Of a stretch of DNA of 64,000 nucleotides, positions 34,582 to 42,045 are shown in pieces. The stretch spans positions 372,001 to 436,000 of the forward strand of contig NZ_JAAOZF010000002.1 in assembly GCF_011759705.1 (NCBI RefSeq). The letters are read 5' to 3'. Every line of letters starts with the position of its first letter. Position 1 is the stretch's first letter. A program made the position numbers and the translations under genes. The notes under the pieces were generated by a model that ran no database searches, was not told where the DNA came from, and saw nothing but the letters and a program-made list of their open reading frames with translations. The DNA is from Microbacterium ulmi (GTDB lineage: Bacteria > Actinomycetota > Actinomycetes > Actinomycetales > Microbacteriaceae).

Positions 34582-35493
34582 ATGATCATTGCGGTCTTCC
34601 CCGGGCAGGGCTCCCAGTCCCCCGGTTTCCTCGATCCGTGGCTCGAGCTCGACGGTGTCTCCGACCGGCTCGCGGCCTATTCCGAGTGGGCAGGCGTCGA
34701 CCTCGTGGCGGCCGGCACGGAGTGGGATGCCGACCGCATCCGCGACACGCAGGTCGCGCAGCCGCTCATCGTCGCTGCGAGCCTGCTGTCGTGGAACGCC
34801 CTCCGCGACCGCGGTCGCATCGCGGGCGTCGCGGGGCACTCCGTCGGAGAGTTCGCCGCCGCGGCGGCGGCCGGCGTGCTGACGGAGGAGGACGCGCTCC
34901 GGCTCGTGGGGATCCGCGGAAGGGCGATGGCGGATGCCGCAGCCCCCGCGCCGACCGGCATGAGCGCCGTCATCGGGGGGGACGAGGCATCCGTCGTCTC
35001 CCGCCTCGAGGAGCTCGACCTGACCCCCGCCAACTACAACGGCGGAGGCCAACTCGTCGCCGCGGGCGCCCTCGCAGCGCTGCAGGCCCTCGCGGCCGAG
35101 CCGCCCGCCGGCACGCGGGTCATCCCGCTGCAGGTCGCCGGCGCGTTCCACACGCGGTACATGGCGCCCGCCGTGGAGGTCCTGCGCTCTGCGGCCGCCG
35201 AGGCCGACGTGTCCGACCCCGGTGTGACGCTGTGGACGAACCGCGACGGGTCGGCCGTGGCATCCGGAGCCGTGTTCCGCGACCTCCTCGTCGAGCAGGT
35301 CGCATCCCCCGTGCGCTGGGATCTGTGCATGGCCTCGTTCGCCGACGCAGGAGTCTCGGGCATCGTCGAGCTCTCGCCCGCAGGCACGCTCGTGGGCCTC
35401 GCGAAGCGCGCGCTGCGCGGCACGCCGTCCGTCGCCGTCAAGACCCCGGCCGACCTCGTCGCCGCCGCCGAACTCACGGGAGCAACCGCATGA
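34582..35493 (+). CDS. fabD: malonyl-CoA:ACP transacylase
   Basis: A 303-residue acyltransferase that loads malonate on AcpP. FPGQGSQSPG at the N-terminus, GHSVGEFAA with the nucleophilic Ser near residue 93, RG in GIRGRAMADA, and AFHTRYMAPA with the catalytic His. ATGA overlap with fabH shows translational coupling. Confidence 0.96.
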   Translation: MIIAVFPGQGSQSPGFLDPWLELDGVSDRLAAYSEWAGVDLVAAGTEWDADRIRDTQVAQPLIVAASLLSWNALRDRGRIAGVAGHSVGEFAAAAAAGVLTEEDALRLVGIRGRAMADAAAPAPTGMSAVIGGDEASVVSRLEELDLTPANYNGGGQLVAAGALAALQALAAEPPAGTRVIPLQVAGAFHTRYMAPAVEVLRSAAAEADVSDPGVTLWTNRDGSAVASGAVFRDLLVEQVASPVRWDLCMASFADAGVSGIVELSPAGTLVGLAKRALRGTPSVAVKTPADLVAAAELTGATA

Positions 35494-36491
35494 CCGTCTC
35501 GCTCGTCCAGCCCACGGGCGTCGCCCACACCCGGATCTACGCGTACGGGGCCGCACGCGGCGAGAACTTCGTCCCCAACGACGACCTCGTCGGCCCCATC
35601 GACTCGAGCGACGAGTGGATCCGCCAGCGCACGGGCATCGTGACGCGCGTGCGCGCCGACACGTCGACGACGGCCGTCGACCTGGCGACGGATGCCGCGC
35701 GCGAAGCGGTCGAGAAGTCCGGAGTGCCGGCCGATCAGATCGACGCCGTCATCATCGCGACGATCTCGAACCCCAAGCAGACGCCGTCCGTCTCGGCGAT
35801 CGTCGCCGACCGCATCGGCGCGAACCCCGCCGCCGCGTACGATCTCAACGCCGCCTGCGCAGGCTTCGCCTACGGCGTCGCACAGGCGGACGCCCTCATC
35901 CGCGGCGGCATCGTGCGCTACGCCGTCGTCGTGGGCGCAGAGAAGCTCAGCGACATCGTCGACCCGACCGACCGCAGCATCTCGTTCCTGCTCGGCGACG
36001 GGGCGGGCGCCGCGGTCGTAGGCCCGAGCGACACGCCCGGCATCGGCCCGACGGTGTGGGGCTCAGACGGGTCCCGTGCCGACGCAGTCGGGATGAATCA
36101 CACCCTCGTGGAGTTCCGCGACGGCGAGGCGGAGTGGCCGACGCTGCGCCAGGAGGGTCCGACCGTGTTCCGGTGGGCCGTGTGGGAGATGGTGAAGGTC
36201 GCCCGCCAGGCCCTGGAGGCGGCGGGGATCGAGGCATCCGACCTCGCGGCGTTCGTGCCGCACCAGGCGAACATGCGGATCATCGACGAGTTCGCCAAGC
36301 AGCTGAAGCTCCCCGACACCGTGGTGATCGGCCGCGACATCGAGACGACCGGCAACACGTCTGCGGCATCCATCCCGCTCGCGACGCACCGCCTGCTCGA
36401 GGAGCACCCGGAGCTCAGCGGCGGCCTCGCGCTGCAGATCGGCTTCGGCGCGGGCCTCGTGTTCGCGGCGCAGGTCGTCGTGCTCCCCTGA
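35490..36491 (+). CDS. fabH: beta-ketoacyl-ACP synthase III
   Basis: A 333-residue initiating condensing enzyme. Catalytic Cys123 in LNAACAGFAYG, His in PHQANMRI and Asn in GNTSAASIP form the FabH triad. It joins an acyl-CoA primer to malonyl-ACP and sets the branched or straight starter. Start overlaps the fabD stop. Confidence 0.96.
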   Translation: MTVSLVQPTGVAHTRIYAYGAARGENFVPNDDLVGPIDSSDEWIRQRTGIVTRVRADTSTTAVDLATDAAREAVEKSGVPADQIDAVIIATISNPKQTPSVSAIVADRIGANPAAAYDLNAACAGFAYGVAQADALIRGGIVRYAVVVGAEKLSDIVDPTDRSISFLLGDGAGAAVVGPSDTPGIGPTVWGSDGSRADAVGMNHTLVEFRDGEAEWPTLRQEGPTVFRWAVWEMVKVARQALEAAGIEASDLAAFVPHQANMRIIDEFAKQLKLPDTVVIGRDIETTGNTSAASIPLATHRLLEEHPELSGGLALQIGFGAGLVFAAQVVVLP

Positions 36492-36509
36492 CCCGAAACC
36501 CCCCAGACC

Positions 36510-36515
36510 TAGACT
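36510..36515 (+). promoter_or_regulatory. probable extra promoter (TAGACT) for acpP
   Basis: CTGACC (36488-36493) and TAGACT (36510-36515) are 16 nt apart in the 75-nt gap before acpP. An internal promoter would fit the high demand for carrier protein. Confidence 0.4.
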
Positions 36516-36566
36516 GAACGCGACCCGGCCCGGGTCGCGGGACCACCCGAAGAACAGGAGATACCC

Positions 36567-36815
36567 ATGGCATTCACGAACGACGAGGTCCTCGCCGGAC
36601 TCGCCGAGCTCATCACCGACGAGACCGGCATCTCGGCCGACGAGGTCGCGCTCGAGAAGTCGTTCACCGACGACCTCGACATCGACTCGATCTCGATGAT
36701 GACGATCGTCGTGAACGCGGAGGAGAAGTTCGGCGTCACCATCCCCGACGACGAGGTCAAGAACCTCAAGACCGTCGGCGACGCCGTCACGTTCATCACG
36801 TCGAACCAGGCGTAG
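36567..36815 (+). CDS. acpP: acyl carrier protein
   Basis: An 82-residue acidic four-helix carrier. Ser41 in DLDIDSISMM is the phosphopantetheine site. ACAGGAGA precedes the ATG. It carries growing acyl chains for FabD, FabH and FabF encoded around it. A 12-bp hairpin follows. Confidence 0.97.
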   Translation: MAFTNDEVLAGLAELITDETGISADEVALEKSFTDDLDIDSISMMTIVVNAEEKFGVTIPDDEVKNLKTVGDAVTFITSNQA

Positions 36816-36822
36816 CACCGCT

Positions 36823-36864
36823 CCGGTGGGGGCGCGAGGCCGTTTCGCACAGCGCCCCCACCGG
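36823..36864 (+). terminator. 12-bp stem hairpin between acpP and fabF
   Basis: CCGGTGGGGGCG (36823-36834) pairs perfectly with CGCCCCCACCGG (36853-36864) around an 18-nt loop, starting 8 nt after the acpP stop and ending 22 nt before fabF. It may act as a partial terminator or as a 3' stabiliser raising acpP over fabF. Confidence 0.6.
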
Positions 36865-36886
36865 CCCAACGGAGGACCCACAGCAT

Positions 36887-38125
36887 ATGAGCACGTCACG
36901 CATCGTCGTCACCGGCATCGGCGCGTCGTCCCCTATCGGCGGCACGGCACCCGAGAGCTGGTCGGCGCTCCTCTCCGGCGCCTCGGGCACGCGCACGCTC
37001 GAACACGACTGGGTGGAGGAGTACCAGCTGCCCGTCACGTTCGCCGCAGAGGCGCTCGTGCGTCCCGAGACGGTCCTGGAGCGTCCCGTCGCGAAGCGCC
37101 TCGACCCCTCGTCGCAGTTCGCGCTGGTCGCCGCACTGGAGGCGTGGGCGGATGCCGGAAGCCCCGACGTCGAGCCCGAGCGTCTGGGTGTCGACTTCGC
37201 GACAGGCATCGGCGGCGTCTGGACCCTCCTGGACGCGTGGGACACGCTCCGGGAGAAGGGCCCCCGCCGCGTCATGCCGATGACGGTGCCGATGCTCATG
37301 CCCAACGCGGCGGCAGGCAATCTCTCTCTGCACTTCAACGCCCGCGCCTTCGCCCGGACGGTCGCCAGCGCGTGCGCCTCGAGCACGGAGTCGATCGTCA
37401 ACGCCGTCGAGCACCTGCGCGCGGGTCTCGCCGACGTCGTGATCGCGGGCGGCACGGAGTCGGCCATCCACCCCATCACGGTCGCGGCGTTCTCATCGAT
37501 GCAGGCGCTGTCCAGGCGCAACGACGATCCGTCGCATGCTTCGCGCCCCGGCAGCATCGATCGCGACGGCTTCGTCATGGGCGAGGGCGCGGGGGTCCTC
37601 ATCCTCGAGACCGAGGAGCATGCGAAGGCCCGCGGTGCGAAGATCTACGCCGAGGTGGTCGGCGGCGGCGTCACGGCGGACTCGTATCACATCACGGCGA
37701 ACGACCCCGAGGGCGTCGGCGCGGAGCGCGCCGTCAAGCTCGCGCTCTCGATGGCGGATGCCTCCCCCGACGACGTGACGCACGTCAACGCGCACGCCAC
37801 GTCGACCCCCGTCGGCGACCCCAACGAGTACAAGGCGCTGAGGACCGTCTTCGGCGCGCGGATCGACGAGATCCCCGTGTCGGCGACGAAGGCCTCGACG
37901 GGCCACCTGCTCGGCGGCACGGGAGCGCTCGAGGCGATCTTCACGGTGCTCGCGCTGCGGGATCGGACCGCTCCCCCGACGATCAACATCACGACCCCCG
38001 ACCCCGAGGTGCCGTTCCGCATCTCGGGAGAGCCGCAGCCGCTCGGCGCGGGTCAGCAGCTCGCCATCAGCAACTCGTTCGGCTTCGGCGGTCACAACGC
38101 CGTCGCCGCGTTCGCGTCGGTCTAG
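36887..38125 (+). CDS. fabF: beta-ketoacyl-ACP synthase II
   Basis: A 412-residue elongating condensing enzyme. Cys163 in ASACASSTESI, His in NAHATSTPVGD and His in KASTGHLLGGTG give the Cys-His-His site, with NSFGFGGHN near the C-terminus. GGAGG precedes the ATG. Last gene of the fab operon. Confidence 0.97.
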   Translation: MSTSRIVVTGIGASSPIGGTAPESWSALLSGASGTRTLEHDWVEEYQLPVTFAAEALVRPETVLERPVAKRLDPSSQFALVAALEAWADAGSPDVEPERLGVDFATGIGGVWTLLDAWDTLREKGPRRVMPMTVPMLMPNAAAGNLSLHFNARAFARTVASACASSTESIVNAVEHLRAGLADVVIAGGTESAIHPITVAAFSSMQALSRRNDDPSHASRPGSIDRDGFVMGEGAGVLILETEEHAKARGAKIYAEVVGGGVTADSYHITANDPEGVGAERAVKLALSMADASPDDVTHVNAHATSTPVGDPNEYKALRTVFGARIDEIPVSATKASTGHLLGGTGALEAIFTVLALRDRTAPPTINITTPDPEVPFRISGEPQPLGAGQQLAISNSFGFGGHNAVAAFASV

Positions 38126-38139
38126 TCGCCTGCACACGA

Positions 38140-38172
38140 AGACGCCCCCGGGGAAGCCGGCCGGGGGCGTCT
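38140..38172. terminator. terminator between fabF and the DUF3145 gene
   Basis: AGACGCCCCC (38140-38149) and GGGGGCGTCT (38163-38172) form a 10-bp stem, 14 nt after fabF, followed by GTCGTGTC. It can serve both convergent genes. Confidence 0.85.
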
Positions 38173-38275
38173 GTCGTGTCAGGCGGTGATTCGCGGTCCC
38201 GGTCTCCGGGAAGTCGTCCTCCGACGACCGGTAGTGGCGCCTCGAACCGCCTGAGGCTGTGGAGTCGTCCGACGG

Positions 38276-38779
38276 TCAGCCGACCTTGTGGAGCCACACG
38301 ACCGGCGCGTCGTCGCTCGCGTGGCGGAACGGCTCGAGCTCTTCGTCCCACGCCGAGCCGAGTGCGACCTGCAGCTCGCGCTGCAGCTCGAGCGGATCGC
38401 CCGCGGCGACCTCGATCGCGTACCGGACGCGATCCTCGCCGATCACGACGTTGCCCGCGGTGTCGGTCTGCGCATAGTGGATGCCGAGTCCCGGGGTGTG
38501 CAGCCATCGTCCGCCGTCGCTGCGCGGCGTCGGGTCTTCCGTCACTTCGAAGCGCAGGTGCTCCCACCCGCGGATCGCCGTCGTGAGGGCTGCGCCCGTT
38601 CCGGCGGCACCCTCCCAGTAGAACTCGGCACGGCGGCTGCCGTCGAGGATCGGCTGGTCCGCCCAGTCGAAGTTCACGGGGCGCCCGAGGGCACGCCCCA
38701 CCGCCCACTCCAGGTGGGGGCACAGCGCTCGTGGCGCGGAGTGGATGTAGATCACTCCGCGCGCCTGCGGTGTCGCCAT
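38276..38779 (-). CDS. DUF3145 domain protein
   Basis: A 167-residue cytosolic protein conserved in actinobacteria near fab genes, function unknown. MATPQARGVIYIHSAPRAL at the start, HLEWAVGRALG, and repeated aromatic and acidic residues follow. ATG 38779 is preferred because GGAGAGACC lies before it and gives the usual family length; longer in-frame starts up to 38884 are possible. Confidence 0.85.
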   Translation of the reverse strand: MATPQARGVIYIHSAPRALCPHLEWAVGRALGRPVNFDWADQPILDGSRRAEFYWEGAAGTGAALTTAIRGWEHLRFEVTEDPTPRSDGGRWLHTPGLGIHYAQTDTAGNVVIGEDRVRYAIEVAAGDPLELQRELQVALGSAWDEELEPFRHASDDAPVVWLHKVG

Positions 38780-38951
38780 GGTCTCTCCGTTCGTTCCAGG
38801 TACGTCTTCCCCTACGACCTGGACCACGGATGCCGCGGCGTGCTGTTCGGTTGTGCTCAGGGTCATTATGACCCACCCGCGCACGGAATGACAAGCGTGT
38901 GATTACCCGCTGCGTCAGTGTGTCGAGCGGGCCGGTAGGCTTTTCTGACGA
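38780..38951. other. intergenic region before tRNA-Met
   Basis: Holds the upstream sequences of the DUF3145 gene and of tRNA-Met. An alternative N-terminal extension of DUF3145 would occupy 38780-38884; otherwise I see nothing distinctive. Confidence 0.3.
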
Positions 38952-39025
38952 GGGGCGGTGGCCAAGCTGGTCAAGGCAGCGGGCTCATAACCCGACGATC
39001 GTGGGTTCAAGTCCCACCCGCCCCA
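38952..39025 (+). tRNA. tRNA-Met (anticodon CAT)
   Basis: GGGGCGG at the 5' end pairs with CCGCCCC; D arm TGGCCAAGCTGGTCAAGGC, anticodon loop CTCATAA, T loop GTTCAAGTC. 74 nt, no encoded CCA. CAT could also be the lysidine-modified tRNA-Ile2; the pattern looks like elongator Met. Confidence 0.88.
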
Positions 39026-39255
39026 CGACGTGAAGGCTCGCCCGAAGGGTGGGCCTTCACGTCGTCTGCGGGTGTCGGCGTGAGCGGACTCGTGGGCGGG
39101 CCCACGCCGCGGAGGCTCCGCGCGGCGCACAGCGGCGCGTGGAGGGCGGCGGGGACAAGTCCCACCCGCCCCACGACGTGAAGGCTCGCCCGAAGGGTGG
39201 GCCTTCACATCGTCTGCGGGGTGTCGGCGCGAGCGCACTCGTGGGCGGGCCCACG
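39008..39255. repeat. about 99-bp direct repeat duplicating the tRNA-Met 3' end
   Basis: Copy 1 at 39008-39106 contains the last 18 nt of tRNA-Met plus downstream DNA; copy 2 at 39156-39255 repeats it with about four changes and one extra G. Each contains a terminator-like hairpin (GTGAAGGC...GCCTTCAC). The two are 148 bp apart. No integrase or foreign cargo lies between, so a tandem duplication is more likely than an attachment-site pair. Confidence 0.85.
39030..39060 (+). terminator. terminator after tRNA-Met
   Basis: GTGAAGGC at 39030-39037 pairs with GCCTTCAC at 39053-39060, with CGCCC/GGGTG inside extending the stem. A second copy of the same hairpin is at 39178-39208. Confidence 0.75.
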
Positions 39256-39292
39256 CGTACGCCGGGATGCTGCTCGTCTTCGAGGTGTCTGC

Positions 39293-40390
39293 TCACGACG
39301 GGGAGCCGGGCCTCCTCCGGCGCGGCTCGTCGTCGTCGTGGACGGGCGGATTGGGCCAGACCTTCGACACGGCCTCCGTGATGCGGATCGAGCCCGTCTT
39401 GGGCGCCGACGGGTCGACGACCGCTCCGCTGCTCCCTCGCTGGATCGGGATCTCCTGGCTGTCGGCGATCACCTGCGGGTGGTTGCGTGCGAGCGAGATG
39501 ACGCCGTAGACGGCGATCGCACCGGCGATCGCGAAGCCGACGAACGCCCACGGCGGTGCGGTCGACGCCTCCTGGAGCACCGTGAGGCCGATGAGCACCG
39601 CCACCATGGGGTCGATCACCGTCAGCCCCGCGATGACGAGGTCGGGGGGGCCGACCGCGTACGAGGTCTGGACGAAGTAGGCGCCCAGGGCGACGGCCGC
39701 GATGAGCGAGACGAGGCACAGCAGTGTGAGCCACTCGAAGTCGCCCGCCTGGATGCGCTTGATGACGACCTTCGCGAGCGTCGCGACGAATCCGTAGATC
39801 ACGCCGGAGGCGACGATGTAGAAGAGCGCATGCGCACGCGCGCGCAACCACACCCAGAGGCCGGCGAAGGCGATCACGACCACGCCGAGCAGGATCAGGA
39901 TGATGATGAGCTCGCGGTCGTGGACGACGTGCTCCGTTGCGACGAACGCCGCGATCGTCACGAAGATCGCGATGCCGCCCACGCACGCGACGATCGCGCG
40001 GATGGAGTCCTTCGTCGGCCTGTGTCCGCTGATGCGCGCATTCAGGAGCGTCGTGATGACGAGCGAGATCGCACCGAGAGGCTGCACCAGGATGAGCGGC
40101 GCGAACGTCAGCGCGCCGAGCTGGCACGCGATCGCGAGCGCGAGCATGATCGTCCCGAAGACCCACGAGGGCCGCCTGAGCAGCGCGACGAGCTGCTTCC
40201 CGCTGAGGCCCTCGCCGCCCGACATGCCGGAGAGGCGCTCGACCTTGGTGACTCCGCGGTGCTGGTACTGCGCACCGAACGACATGAAGACTGCGCCGAG
40301 GAGCGCGAGCGGGATGCCGATCAGGATCGCCGGGTCGCGGAACACGCCGACGAGTTCGTCGGTGACGTCGTTCAACGCGGTCCCCCACAC
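39293..40390 (-). CDS. DMT superfamily multidrug/metabolite transporter
   Basis: A 365-residue permease with 9-10 membrane segments in two halves, of the actinobacterial DMT-type family. LIGIPLALLGAVFMSFGAQYQHRGV opens it, LVQPLGAISLVITTLLNARI carries the EamA-like motif, and a hydrophilic C-terminal tail rich in Asp/Arg ends it. Substrate unknown. GTG 40390 is 7 nt from TAGGGT. Divergent from def, with both -10 elements within 30 nt. Confidence 0.85.
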   Translation of the reverse strand: MWGTALNDVTDELVGVFRDPAILIGIPLALLGAVFMSFGAQYQHRGVTKVERLSGMSGGEGLSGKQLVALLRRPSWVFGTIMLALAIACQLGALTFAPLILVQPLGAISLVITTLLNARISGHRPTKDSIRAIVACVGGIAIFVTIAAFVATEHVVHDRELIIILILLGVVVIAFAGLWVWLRARAHALFYIVASGVIYGFVATLAKVVIKRIQAGDFEWLTLLCLVSLIAAVALGAYFVQTSYAVGPPDLVIAGLTVIDPMVAVLIGLTVLQEASTAPPWAFVGFAIAGAIAVYGVISLARNHPQVIADSQEIPIQRGSSGAVVDPSAPKTGSIRITEAVSKVWPNPPVHDDDEPRRRRPGSPS

Positions 40391-40397
40391 CCTTCCG

Positions 40398-40427
40398 ACC
40401 CTAACCGCCGGAGTGCCCCGATAGGCT
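40398..40427. promoter_or_regulatory. divergent -10 elements of the DMT transporter and def, both leaderless
   Basis: TAGGGT on the minus strand (40398-40403) ends 7 nt before the GTG at 40390. TAGGCT on the plus strand (40422-40427) ends 6 nt before the def GTG at 40434. Confidence 0.55.
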
Positions 40428-40433
40428 CAAGGC

Positions 40434-41000
40434 GTGGCCGTTCTGCCGATTCGCATCATGGGAGACCCCGTCCTTCACGCGCCGGCGGCGCGCGTGGAAG
40501 AGATCACCGACGAGATCCGCGCGCTCGTCGCCGACATGTTCGAGACGATGGATGCCGCGCCCGGCGTCGGTCTCGCGGCGCCCCAGGTGGGGGTCGGGCT
40601 GCGCATCTACACGTACGCGTACCAGGACGACGAGGGTGCGCCGTGGCGCGGCGTCATCATCAACCCCGAGCTGTGGATGCGCCCGCTCGTGCCGGGCGAT
40701 CCCGATCCCGACGAGGAGTCCGAGGGGTGCCTGTCGTTCCCCGGCGAGCGGTTCCCCCTGCGCCGGTCGGAGTCGGTTCTCGTCACAGGCGTCGACCTCG
40801 AGGGCGAGCCCGTCCGCATCGAGGTGGATGGATGGCGTGCACGGATCATGCAGCACGAGTTCGACCACCTCGACGGCATCCTGTACATCGACCGGCTCAG
40901 CGACGGCGACTGGAAGGCCGCTCAGAAGATCGCGCGCAAGCGCGGCTGGGGCCACCCGGGGGTGGCCTGGACGCCGGGGATCGACGACCTGGACGCCTGA
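40434..41000 (+). CDS. def: peptide deformylase
   Basis: A 188-residue metallohydrolase removing formyl groups from nascent proteins. All three motifs are present: GVGLAAPQVG, EGCLSFPG (metal Cys) and QHEFDHLDG (metal His pair and catalytic Glu). GTG start fixed by the adjacent -10. Confidence 0.96.
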   Translation: MAVLPIRIMGDPVLHAPAARVEEITDEIRALVADMFETMDAAPGVGLAAPQVGVGLRIYTYAYQDDEGAPWRGVIINPELWMRPLVPGDPDPDEESEGCLSFPGERFPLRRSESVLVTGVDLEGEPVRIEVDGWRARIMQHEFDHLDGILYIDRLSDGDWKAAQKIARKRGWGHPGVAWTPGIDDLDA

Positions 41001-41034
41001 TCGGCGACGGCCGGGAGTCGCACAGGGATACGAA

Positions 41035-41066
41035 GAAGGCCCCGGGGGTGGAGCCCCGAGGCCTTC
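41035..41066. terminator. terminator between def and tRNA-Asn
   Basis: GAAGGCCCCGGGG and its complement CCCCGAGGCCTTC enclose GTGGAG. It is 34 nt after def and abuts the 3' end of the convergent tRNA-Asn, so it can act in both directions. Confidence 0.8.
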
Positions 41067-41067
41067 G

Positions 41068-41140
41068 CTCCCCCACTTGGACTCGAACCAAGAACCTATC
41101 GGTTAACAGCCGATTGCTCTGCCAATTGAGCTATGGAGGA
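41068..41140 (-). tRNA. tRNA-Asn (anticodon GTT)
   Basis: TCCTCCATAGCTCAATTGGC starts at 41140; anticodon loop CTGTTAA gives GTT; T loop GTTCGAGTC; 3' strand TGGGGGA plus discriminator G. 73 nt, no encoded CCA. Confidence 0.95.
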
Positions 41141-41205
41141 TCACACTCCGCGAAGCGGAGGCAACCACACCATATTAGCAAAGCCTCGAGAGTGCTCGTG
41201 ACAGC

Positions 41206-41994
41206 TCATGACGAGACCAGCCGGCGGTCGGCCTCTCCGCTCGGGGTCCACAGCAGGTCGTCCGTGCTGTGCCCGTACGCGATCGTGTGGCCGGCACGCA
41301 GGACCAGGACCTCCGCGCTGAGGTCTCGGACGACATCGGGCTCATTCGTGACGACGACGGCCGACATCCCCGTGGCGTCGCGGCGACGAAGGATCGCGTC
41401 GCGGGCGGCACGGCGGACCTCGATGTCCATGTTGGCGAACGGCTCGTCGGCGACGAAGAGACGCGGCTCGAGCACGAGGGCGCGCGCGAACGCGACGCGC
41501 TGCCGCATCCCCGCGCTCAGCTCATACGGATACTTGGCCGCCGCTCCGAGCGGGAGCATGAGCTCGTCGAGGAGGGTCGCGACCCGCACAGCGAGAGCAC
41601 GCGAGTTGGCGCGCCGGTCGCGGCTCGTGATGGGCTCGCCGATGACCTCCGAGACGGTGAGCCGCGCAGGCAGGCGCTTGCCCGCCGTCTGCGACAGGTA
41701 CCCCGCGAGGTACGTGTGCAGGCGATGGGCACGCCCGGGGCGGCGCACAGCGATGCCTTCGACCTCGGCGGTGCCGCCGACGACGGCGAGGCCGAACTCC
41801 TCCGAGCCCGCCAGGACGGCTGCGAGGCTCGACTTGCCCGCACCGGTCGGACCCATGATCGCGAGCGTCGCGGCATGCGGAAGGGTGAAGGTCACCCCGT
41901 CGACGACCCGGATGTCGTGAGAGCCGCGCGTGGCGCGCGCGATCGACAGATCGGTGCAGCGGATGGCGACATCGGCGTCACGGCGGCGAGTCAT
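41206..41994 (-). CDS. orphan ABC transporter ATP-binding protein
   Basis: A 262-residue ABC ATPase: Walker A GPTGAGKSS, Q loop YLSQTAG, signature ELSAGMRQRVAFARAL (LSAGM in place of LSGGQ), Walker B LFVADEPFANMD. It resembles the oligopeptide/nickel importer ATPases, but no permease or binding protein is beside it. ATG 41994 is favoured by a CAGGAT 6 nt upstream. Substrate unknown. Confidence 0.85.
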   Translation of the reverse strand: MTRRRDADVAIRCTDLSIARATRGSHDIRVVDGVTFTLPHAATLAIMGPTGAGKSSLAAVLAGSEEFGLAVVGGTAEVEGIAVRRPGRAHRLHTYLAGYLSQTAGKRLPARLTVSEVIGEPITSRDRRANSRALAVRVATLLDELMLPLGAAAKYPYELSAGMRQRVAFARALVLEPRLFVADEPFANMDIEVRRAARDAILRRRDATGMSAVVVTNEPDVVRDLSAEVLVLRAGHTIAYGHSTDDLLWTPSGEADRRLVSS

Positions 41995-42000
41995 GCCCTC

Positions 42001-42006
42001 ATCCTG
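42001..42006 (-). promoter_or_regulatory. -10 element (CAGGAT) of the orphan ABC gene, leaderless
   Basis: CAGGAT on the minus strand ends 6 nt before the ATG at 41994. Confidence 0.45.
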
Positions 42007-42045
42007 CCTGTCGGACGATCCGCGCGCCACTGCGCCTCGCCGGTG

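Noticed and set aside
39008..39255. Attachment sites of an integrated element
   Set aside because: Only 49 bp separate the copies and no integrase, excisionase or foreign genes are near. A simple duplication explains it.
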